Shown here: positions 57,153 through 64,000 of the stretch, one piece after another | How the letters are laid out: every line of letters begins with the position of its first letter | Numbering within the stretch: the first letter of the stretch is position 1 | DNA from: Labia minor | Taxonomy: Eukaryota > Arthropoda > Insecta > Dermaptera > Spongiphoridae | Assembly: GCA_963082975.1 (NCBI GenBank) | Contig: OY720349.1 | Location: forward strand, 50,573,962-50,637,961 | Direction: 5' to 3' | DNA length: 64,000 bases | The notes under the pieces: generated by a model | What the model saw: only the letters and a program-made list of their open reading frames with translations | What the model was told of the DNA's origin: nothing | The model's database searches: none | Program-made: the position numbers and the translations under genes

Positions 57153-57600
57153 CTAGCTAACCCGACAGACGTCCTGTCCTAACTATATACACTAGTCGAA
57201 CCCGTTGCTTAAGTATAAAATGAATTTATCGTGGTTTGCAGCAATTAATTAAATAGTTCTTTGTGAAAACAATATTTTTCGTATACCTATATATATAATG
57301 ATCATTTTTAGTAATCTCCCTTGAGCAGATATTTCTTTAATTTTTAATTTGAAGTTGTTGGGAGGTCTGGTCCTGGATAGTAAAAAAATAATAAAACGAT
57401 CACTTTTGTCGATAAGTTCATGTTTAATATTGACATTTGTCGGTTGCGCTAATCTTTGGGCTGTTGCATGTGTGAAATCCATGACATAGAATTGGGCGTA
57501 TTTTTTTGAATCTCCGACACTTGTGGGTTTCAATGTGAAGTTCTGTGATATACTTGAGGAAGTACTTTGAAAACGTAAGGACTATTTCCTGGGGACTCAA
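57153..57600 (-). mobile_element. Helitron-like 3' end with unrecognised coding remnant
   Basis: On the minus strand the sequence ends with hairpin GACAG-GACGT-CTGTC (57164-57178), GGGTTAG and CTAG (57153-57156) followed by T, a second type of Helitron 3' terminus common in arthropods. Upstream on the same strand a 94-codon ORF (57249-57533) includes 'SKKYAQFYVMDFTHATAQRL' and 'LLSRTRPPNNFKLKIKEI'. It reads like real protein but I do not recognise the family. The 5' end was not found. Confidence 0.5.
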
Positions 57601-57922
57601 TTAGTTTTGCACCCATGAAACACAACTGTTATAAGCGCTTATAGTATTTTCTCTAAAATTTTCATAATTTCGATTCAATGAATTTGACCATAAATTGAGT
57701 AAAAACAATGGATATTCCAAAAAAATTTTAAATTTACCGAAAGAAATAAACCATTCATTCGTAAAGGAGATGAACAAAATTATTTATTTTATAAAAATTA
57801 CTAATTAAATAATTCTAATTTATATTCATTTATTGAAATACATCTCTTCGTTTTGATGTTATCGCCAAACACGATATTTTACACATCAAAATAATATTAC
57901 AATTGAGATTTTATATATCTTG

Positions 57923-58120
57923 TCTTATATATAAAATTCTCGTGTCACAAAACTTTGAAATGATACTCCTCCGAAACGGCTGGACCGATTCTTATGAAAT
58001 TTTTTATGCATATTCAGTAGGTCTCAGGGCATGTCAGACTTCTTTTAAAAACCGCTAATTGGTAAGGTGTGTCCAGGGGTGCTAATTAAGTAAAAATAGT
58101 TTAGTTACCATACTAGATCA
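57923..58120 (+). mobile_element. Helitron-like 5' fragment
   Basis: Begins TCTTATATATAAAATTCTCG and continues 'tgtcacaaaactttgaaatg', 'cctccgaaacggctggaccg', 'gtctcagggcatgtcagact', a sequence type that opens many arthropod non-autonomous Helitrons. It fades out ~40 bp before B7, with no 3' hairpin in the same orientation. The base before TC is G rather than A, so the exact start is uncertain. Confidence 0.5.
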
Positions 58121-58162
58121 TAGAGGCGCTGGTAGCGATAATTTGACATTTGCTCAGAATTT

Positions 58163-58835
58163 AATAAGTTGACCTGTGGCCAGGTCCGAACCGACCGACG
58201 GTTTGAAATAAATTAATTTCCAGCTACAGAAACAATTTCAAATAATTTTCATATATCTATTAATGTAATAAAAAACAGATATGGATACATAAATAATAAA
58301 TATAAACATTTTTAATTTTATTTTATTTATAATATATATGCAAGACCAGGCTGTGACGTCATGCATGGCTGGATGACGTCATATAATTTTAAATCAAGAA
58401 AAAACTAATAAATATGATTTTTTTCGAGGATAAAACCAATACAAAATGCATGATTCGTGGTGATATATAAAAAAATCTCCTTTGGTGTGAAAATAACCCT
58501 TTCCTTCCTATCGTCGATCGCTAATACTACCACTTCCGGTTTCCGGAATTGCACCAAAAGTTGATCAATTCATCCCACTGATGCATTAAGTAAATATACC
58601 AAATTTCATCAAAATCGGTTGAGCCGTTCAGGCTGTACACATCTATACGGACGGACAGACGGACGGACAGACGGACGGACGGACAGACGGACGGACGGAC
58701 AGACGGACAGACATCATGCTAAAAATACTTTTTTCTGTTTAGAAAATGCATGATTCGTGGAGATATGTAAAAATCTCCACATGTGAAATTTGGTGTGAAA
58801 ACAATACCTCCCTTACTATCGTCGGTCGGTAAAAA
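58163..58835 (-). mobile_element. Family B Helentron-like element, longest copy (B7)
   Basis: All B modules present. The (GACR)n tract (58646-58709) is by far the longest in the window, about 64 bp with alternating GACG/GACA blocks. TGACGTCA at 58353-58360 and 58373-58380. A ~15-bp deletion removes 'catgtgaaat' from one unit. Confidence 0.9.
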
Positions 58836-58887
58836 TTATTGTAATATTTCACTTTTTATTTTAAATTCTAATATTCAAATATCAATT

Positions 58888-59113
58888 CAATTATATTAAA
58901 TTATTAAAGCTTTGGTGGTTGTTTTTATTTATAAGGGAATTTTGTAAATTAAACCACATATTGATATTTGCTACTTCTGCAATCGAAACGTTGTGTATAT
59001 TTTTGTATTTCTTTAATAAATTTTCAATAACAAATATCAATATGTGGTTTAATTTACAAAATTCCCTTATAAATAAAAACAACCACCAAAGCTTTAATAA
59101 TTTAATATAATTG
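58888..59113. repeat. Family E perfect 83-bp inverted repeat (E2)
   Basis: Arms 58888-58970 and 59031-59113 are exact reverse complements by reading, around a 60-bp centre 'ctacttctgcaatcgaaacg' ... 'ctttaataaattttcaata'. The inner parts of the arms match E1. Two copies of one end in tail-to-tail order are a known outcome for Penelope-like elements. Confidence 0.85.
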
Positions 59114-59398
59114 TCAATTAATATAATTATCAATTCAATTAAATAATTTATTCTAAAAGTTCTCATTTTAATTTATTTAATAAAATATTTAGATCATATA
59201 TAACTTAATTTTTATTTATTCTTTCTATATATTTGAATATTTCTTCTTTTCTATTTGAAAGTGAAAGGTGAAAAAACAGAATAAATTATTTTTAATGTTT
59301 TATGAATACAAAAATATTTTCAAAACGTAAATTAAAATAACTAAATTATATTATTTTTGATTTTGTATCAATTATTATTACAAATATATTTTAACTGC
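59114..59398. other. AT-rich filler
   Basis: Nothing recognised. Confidence 0.4.
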
Positions 59399-59910
59399 AA
59401 AAATGATTTCTTGGTTAATTAAAATATGTTTTTTAAACAAATGATATAAACGAGATGTTTTAAATTTATGTCTTTTTTATATTGAGTATTTTTTTAAAAT
59501 TAAAATTTGTTTTAAATCAAAATTATTGTATTCAATTATATTTTTTTATTAATAGGCTTCTTTTTTTATTTTTAATTTTTAATAAATTCTCTTTTTTGAT
59601 ATGATATTAATAAAAAATAATATTAAATTATATATAAATTTAAAAATTAGAATATTTGAATTTTTTTAAATTTTAACACATGTAATCAATCATATGCATA
59701 AAGAAAATAAAATTTTGAAAATCAACTTTGTATTAAATTCAGAAAAAAATACTGATATATAGAATATAATAGACCATTCGAATATAATTTAAAACTATTT
59801 CTCTCTTTCTATTTTAAATTTAAAAAAAAACGGAGTGTTAAGAAATTAAGATACCTGGATAGGTAAATGGGCTGGAAGAGGAGGTAATTTATAATTTTCT
59901 TCTAATTCAG
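59399..59910 (+). repeat. Family G segment, copy 2 (MITE-free)
   Basis: Same sequence as 52430-53271 without the hAT MITE. It ends at 'cttctaattcagat' and continues directly into LINE sequence. It provides the empty target site for the MITE. Confidence 0.8.
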
Positions 59911-60530
59911 ATTGAAATTAATAGTGATAAGAAAAAATATTTAGTAACAAAATCTATATACAAAATGTAGAATTTGAATATGTAGAAAAATTGAATGTAA
60001 TCACGAAGGATAATAATATTTGAGAAGAATTTAAATCGAGGTTGTAATCGGGAAATGCCTGTTATCATGCAGTAAAGAGGCTTATCTCATCAAAATTATT
60101 ATCAAAAGGAATCAAAATTAAAATATATAAACCAATTATTTTGCCTTTTGTATTATATGGGTGGGACGCAAGGTCTATGACCCTGAGAGATTAGAGTAGA
60201 TTCAGAGTACTCTTTCCAGCATTTATTGGCCAAAGAAAGATGAGGTCACCGGGGAATGGCGGAGACTGCATAACGATTAATTGCATGACCTCTATGCATC
60301 TTCAGAAATAGTTGGGGTTATAAAAGCGAAAAAGCTGCGATAGGCAGGGGACGTGGCTAGAATGGGAGAGGAAAAACATATTGGATTGCAAAACGTCCGC
60401 TTCGAAGACCAAGGACGTGTAGGAAGGGACGTAAGAGAGATGGGACAAGGGATAGGGACACTTGGAGAAATGTGGTTGCTGCGGCCAAGAACTTTCGAGT
60501 TCCTTAGAGTCACAGAGATAGATAGATATA
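59911..60530 (+). pseudogene. LINE 3' fragment, probable Helitron cargo (F5)
   Basis: Matches F1 from its 'gaaattaatantgntaagnc' segment to the 3' end: 'cgggaaatgcctgttatcat', 'tatataaaccaattattttg', 'ggatagggacacttggagaa', tail 'cacagagatagatagatat'. Frameshifts, stops and deletions throughout. It is followed by Helitron 3' sequence as in F3. Confidence 0.83.
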
Positions 60531-60755
60531 ACATATACAATAATAATATATACAATTAATTTAGTGATTAAATTAAAATATATTTTAAATAAGAACACAA
60601 AAAGAAATGAATGTTTTATGTAATATACTGATTGAAACAAAATGGATGAAAACCTTTTACTACTCTTAACCAAATACTATGTACCACTCGGGGGGTACAG
60701 GGGGCGGAGCCCCCGTCTAGGTGTGGAGAGCGCCGAAGGCGCTCGGAGCAGCTAG
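60531..60755 (+). mobile_element. Helitron 3' end
   Basis: Collinear with the reverse complement of 51252-51480: 'ataacatatacaata', 'actgattgaaacaaaatgga', 'caaatactatgta', then the hairpin GGGGGC-GGA-GCCCCC region (60699-60714), 'cgtctaggtgtgg', hairpin GAGCGCC-GAA-GGCGCTC (60728-60744), GGAGCAG, CTAG (60752-60755), T. A clear Helitron terminus; the 5' end may be at or before 59399. Confidence 0.88.
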
Positions 60756-60996
60756 TATATATATATATATATGAATAAGTTTAAAATTAACATTTATATT
60801 ATAAAAAAGTAAATTATATGCTAAGTTTGTTTTTAAAAAAGTAATCTGTGAAATAATTTAAAATTTAAAATTTATGAAATATATAATTATCACAATTCTT
60901 TTATATAATTACTGAGTTAAGAGTCCGTTAGATTGCGCAGTTGTTTTCACAATTTAAATTTTTCTATATGTATTTGTTGAAGTTGGATTAAAAGAA

Positions 60997-61042
<46 letters not shown>

Positions 61043-61435
61043 CATAAATCTTTGATTCGCAGCATTGCCAGTTCTGCGGCCTATGTTGTTTGAATGAACC
61101 AAAATTAAAATTAAAGTAAAGTAAAAAATTGATACACTTAGGTTTTTTGTATAACCATGTATACGACTTGTACACAAAAAAAATGATATTCATTTAAAAG
61201 CGTAAACTAAATTTGATTTCTAAAAATAAACGATATACAAATATTCCACAAAATTAAAATAAATTTCTTTCAAAATTATTAAGACTATTTTCCAAACTAA
61301 TTTATCAAAAATAATTAATTAAGTATTTTGTAAGAACCCTATATAAAGTATTGGAAATTTTAAAAAAATGAATGAAATCGCCAAAACCGTTATCAAGTGA
61401 TGCGATGACCAAGTTAAATTGGGATCATTTTAATA
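60756..61435. repeat. AT-rich filler with long (AT)n
   Basis: Pure (AT)n at about 60999-61040 (21 units). 61385-61412 carries, on the minus strand, 'ggtcatcgcatcacttgata' plus ACGG, resembling half of the E1 centre. Confidence 0.5.
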
Positions 61436-61489
61436 CAGCGTGGGGCAACTTAACTTACTGATTTAGAGAGTTAATAAAACATAATTTAT

Positions 61490-61760
61490 TATAACGGAAT
61501 TTTGTAAATTAAACCACATATTGATATTTGTTATTGTAAATTTATTCAAAAAATACAAACATATACACAACGTTTCGATTGCTACTTCTGCAGTCGAAAC
61601 GTTGTGTGGTAAGGACATTTTCAGACAGGTTAGAAATTTTGATAAACTGAGAACAAAACGTGCTAAACTTCTCTCTTCTTTAAATTTTCTAAAAAGATGC
61701 AGAGATTCCAATATAATTCCAAAAGGTTTTCGGATTAAGAGAGTAATTAAATCTATCTCA
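61490..61760 (+). pseudogene. Family E arm plus Penelope-like coding fragment (E3)
   Basis: Starts with one E arm ('ataacggaattttgtaaatt'). A 13-bp perfect palindrome pair follows, CACAACGTTTCGA / TCGAAACGTTGTG (61567-61579 and 61594-61606). Then comes an open frame reading 'FDKLRTKRAKLLSSLNFLKR' and 'CRDSNIIPKGFRIKR'. The 'FLxxCxxxxIIPxGF' pattern is typical of the N-terminal part of Penelope-like retroelement proteins. If right, E inverted repeats are Penelope ends. No RT or GIY-YIG domain is present. Confidence 0.55.
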
Positions 61761-61789
61761 GCTGCAATAATTTATATAGTTATTGATTT

Positions 61790-62440
61790 TGCTCGATTCT
61801 TAAAACTTTGACAGTCTCTTTCCAGCATACCAATCGATATGTTGGCCACCTTTTGATGAATTTTATTTTTAAGTATAGTAAGGGTCCTTGAGCGATCGGT
61901 ATACACAATGAACGTAAGATAACCCCATAAAAAATCGCAATAGGCCAAATCGAGCGAACGCGGTGGCCTTAGAATATCGCCTCTCAAAGAGATTAGCCAC
62001 TCAAAGAAGTGTTTAAGCAAAATCTCGATCGCAGATTTGGGCCGTGGCCCCATTCTTTGGGAACCAGATATCGACTAAATCTCTTGTATTAAGATTTGAG
62101 GGAAAAAGTATTGGAGCATGTGCATATTTCAAACATTAGTAACTAGAACTGCAATGTCATTTTTCTAGGGACCAATAATTCGTATAGGCGACAAAGCACA
62201 CCACGCAGTGACACGTTCGCAATTAAGTGGTCTGTCATGAAGTTCTTTAGGTTTGACATCACTCCAGTAGCGCATATTTTGTCTGTTAACACAGCCAGAA
62301 AGATGAAAGTAAGCCTCATTACTAAAAATCACAATAGCATCATCATACAAACTTTAAATAAATTTTTCACACGCATTATGCCAGGTCACAAAATCACGTT
62401 CAGAAGATTATTGTTTCACAGCCAACTTGAATGAAGTCAT
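61790..62440 (-). pseudogene. Mariner-type DDE transposase, decayed
   Basis: Minus-strand pieces in order: 62165-62350 reads 'IVIFSNEAYFHLSGCVNRQN', where the first catalytic Asp is replaced by Asn in 'SNEA', then 'ERVTAWCALSPIRIIGP'; 61772-62053 reads 'PPRSLDLAYCDFLWGYLTFI' and 'SRTLTILKNKIHQKVANISI'. The middle is frameshifted. Same broad family as the fragments at 18112 and 28684. Inactive. Confidence 0.82.
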
Positions 62441-62871
62441 TGTGAAGAATCCTTCTTACTAAACGAACACAGAAATTCCGAGGACTTTCGCATACCTACG
62501 TGCAGAACGCCAGGGGGATTGTAAAAATCAACTCTTCACCGCGTCGATGTTCCTGATCTTTTAGGTCTTTTGACATTTGATCGATTTGGTACCTCCTCTA
62601 GCGGCTAAAGCTCATCTAATGGCGGCCCATTTAAATCAGCAAGTTAAGTTATCCCACCCATAAATTATAGCTATATCTGACACAAAATGAGAATTTTGTA
62701 TAATATATTGTTTAAAAATTTATTTTTTGAAAATAACACTAATAATGTATTTATTTTTGCGAATTCTTTTAAATTCTAAAATAAACAATTAAATAAAAAT
62801 ATATTTAATGATTTATTATTTTTAAAACAACAAAATAACAACAACAAAAAGTAAATTGAAATCTGCTATAC

Positions 62872-63336
62872 CAGAGGTTCTTAAACTGTGGTCCGCGGAC
62901 CCCTGGGGGTCCGCGAAGCCTTTACTGGGGGTCCGCAAAGCCATCGTACAGGTGCACGAGAAAATGATGAGTCAGTTAAAACTTTAATTAATATAAAAGA
63001 AGCGATGGCATGGCTTTGTGAGGAAACAGAGATCAAATACCCAAATTCAACGAAATGTGCAAGAAAACTATTGCTACCGTTTCCATCTTCATATTTAGCT
63101 GAATTTTCTTTCTTCAATATTATAATTTCTAATAAAATGTGTTCTACTATATGCAAAAAAATCGTTATTCACCAATCACTGTTAGAAATATCCATCATAT
63201 ATCCTTGTTCTTATGAGATCGTAAGCCAGAAATTAACTAATAAAATGACGTAAAGTACCTAAAGTTGGGATGGGGTCCGTCAAAAATTTTTTTTTCAATT
63301 GGGGGTCCGCGGAGTACAAATGTTTAAGAACCTCTG
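62872..63336 (+). mobile_element. hAT element with perfect 8-bp duplication
   Basis: Ends CAGAGGTTCTTAAAC / GTTTAAGAACCTCTG with 'gggggtccgcg' repeats just inside both. Duplication TGCTATAC at 62864-62871 and 63337-63344. A 121-codon frame (62888-63253) includes 'KYPNSTKCARKLLLPFPSSY' and 'LAEFSF', the dimerisation-domain end of hAT (ZBED-type) transposases. It is a 465-bp remnant with the C-terminal exon only. Confidence 0.93.
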
Positions 63337-63344
63337 TGCTATAC

Positions 63345-63790
63345 CATAATATTAACTAAAATAAAATAATTCATCATAATAATAAATAATGATAATTCAT
63401 ATCAACTAAGATTAGATATGATTTTGATATTAATGGAAAAATAAATCTTTTTTATTCATAATTTATTTATCATTTCCAACATTCATTATTCGGAGATTAA
63501 CTTTTAATTAGCGTTATTATCTTTAATATTTTATTGGAAACGATTTTAGTCATGCTAATTTTTATCTATTTATTCTGTTTATACATTTTTTAAAATTTTT
63601 ACAGACATTTATGTTTTATTTCTAACCGGCCCTTTCCCATAATTAATATCATTCAATTTATACCATTATTAAACACATACGCCTAAACGTATTAGTAGTT
63701 AACATATTAGTAATTATCAATTATTTTGTGTTTATAATTCCAAACTCGTTACAATTTTCCAAACAATAAATGTATATCTACATTTATATT
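63345..63790. other. AT-rich filler
   Basis: Nothing recognised. Confidence 0.4.
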
Positions 63791-63791
63791 C

Positions 63792-64000
63792 TGTCAAAAA
63801 AGTACCGGAAATTGTTCATTTAAATAGAGGACGCCACACATATGTCAATTTTTTTTTACTGGAATGTTGGCACAACTGTCCCTCATTGTGAGGCAGAGTT
63901 TAAGCGCCATCTGTCAATTAGTTTGTTCTGTGGCATTCAATTACGTCAGTTAACCTCAGGTGTTCTCTGCGTTTTTGGATAAAAATATCCGTGCTCGACT
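63792..64000 (+). mobile_element. Left end of a mariner-like element, cut by the window edge
   Basis: 'ctgtcaaaaaagtaccggaa' followed by 'ttgttcatttaaatag' and GC-neutral sequence resembles the terminal repeat and 5' leader of a mariner. The transposase would lie beyond 64000, so this is tentative. Confidence 0.4.

Larger units (their letters stand above)
61436..62660 (-). mobile_element. Tc1/mariner-superfamily element with nested Penelope-like piece
   Basis: Ends 'gtggggcaacttaacttact' (left) and 'agcaagttaagttatcccac' (right), ~25 bp with a few mismatches; TA at 61434-61435 and 62661-62662. The minus strand holds a decayed transposase (61790-62440). Between the left end and the transposase is ~270 bp of E/Penelope-like DNA (61490-61760). 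Confidence 0.8.

Noticed and set aside
60292-60673. Minus-strand ORFs of 87 and 123 codons
   Set aside because: Antisense of LINE F5 and the following Helitron end.
1-64000. Bacterial or viral origin of the window
   Set aside because: No dense coding, no ribosome-binding sites, and a typical eukaryotic mix of LTR, LINE, Helitron, hAT and mariner elements.

Overview
The window looks like one continuous piece of an AT-rich invertebrate nuclear genome. Arthropod is the best guess: the Copia type, the mariner lineages, the Helitron/Helentron-type repeats and a LINE family with GATA tails are all common there, but the species cannot be fixed from sequence alone. I found no convincing host gene: no multi-exon coding signal, no tRNA or rRNA, no operon-like structure. 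Almost everything recognisable is a mobile element or a piece of one. These sit in AT-rich filler with about fifteen short, GC-richer, unique 'islands' of 200-450 bp, which suggests a gene desert or a very large intron.

Layout. 0-6 kb: a short copy of repeat family B, a tRNA-derived SINE-like block, three GC-richer islands and a truncated LINE (F1). 6.3-9.1 kb: a young Copia LTR retrotransposon with apparently identical 260-bp LTRs and one intact gag-protease ORF, but integrase and most of RT/RNase H deleted. 11.7-17.5 kb: families B and A. 18-19 kb and 22-23 kb: deleted Tc1/mariner elements. 23.7-26.7 kb: two more A copies, one split by an insertion holding a TA-flanked MITE, then a hAT element. 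27.9-33.4 kb: family C, a mariner, a 111-bp perfect hairpin element (H), and a B element nested in a C element. 36-41 kb: mariner, B, piggyBac-like element, LINE, B. 43-50 kb: an inverted repeat (E), a mariner MITE, a second H, a Tigger/pogo element and A6. 51-61 kb: three Helitron 3' ends sharing one hairpin-CTAG terminus but carrying different cargo (LINE 3' ends, and a broken Ser/Gln/Pro-rich gene fragment), with two hAT MITEs nested among them. 61.4-64 kb: a mariner containing a Penelope-like fragment, a hAT, and the left edge of another mariner.

How the pieces relate. Families A and B have different sequences but one plan: subterminal inverted repeats, an ATGTCTGT box followed by a microsatellite ((GT)n in A, (GTCY)n in B), a core resembling GATGAAATTTGGTA, and a 3' hairpin. 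This is the plan of Helentron-associated, DINE-1/mini-me-like non-autonomous elements. Every B copy also carries two CRE-like TGACGTCA sites 20 bp apart. No element here encodes a complete transposase or polymerase, so nothing in the window looks autonomous. Target-site duplications and nested insertions allow relative dating: the Copia, three of the hAT elements and several MITEs are younger than the repeats they interrupt.
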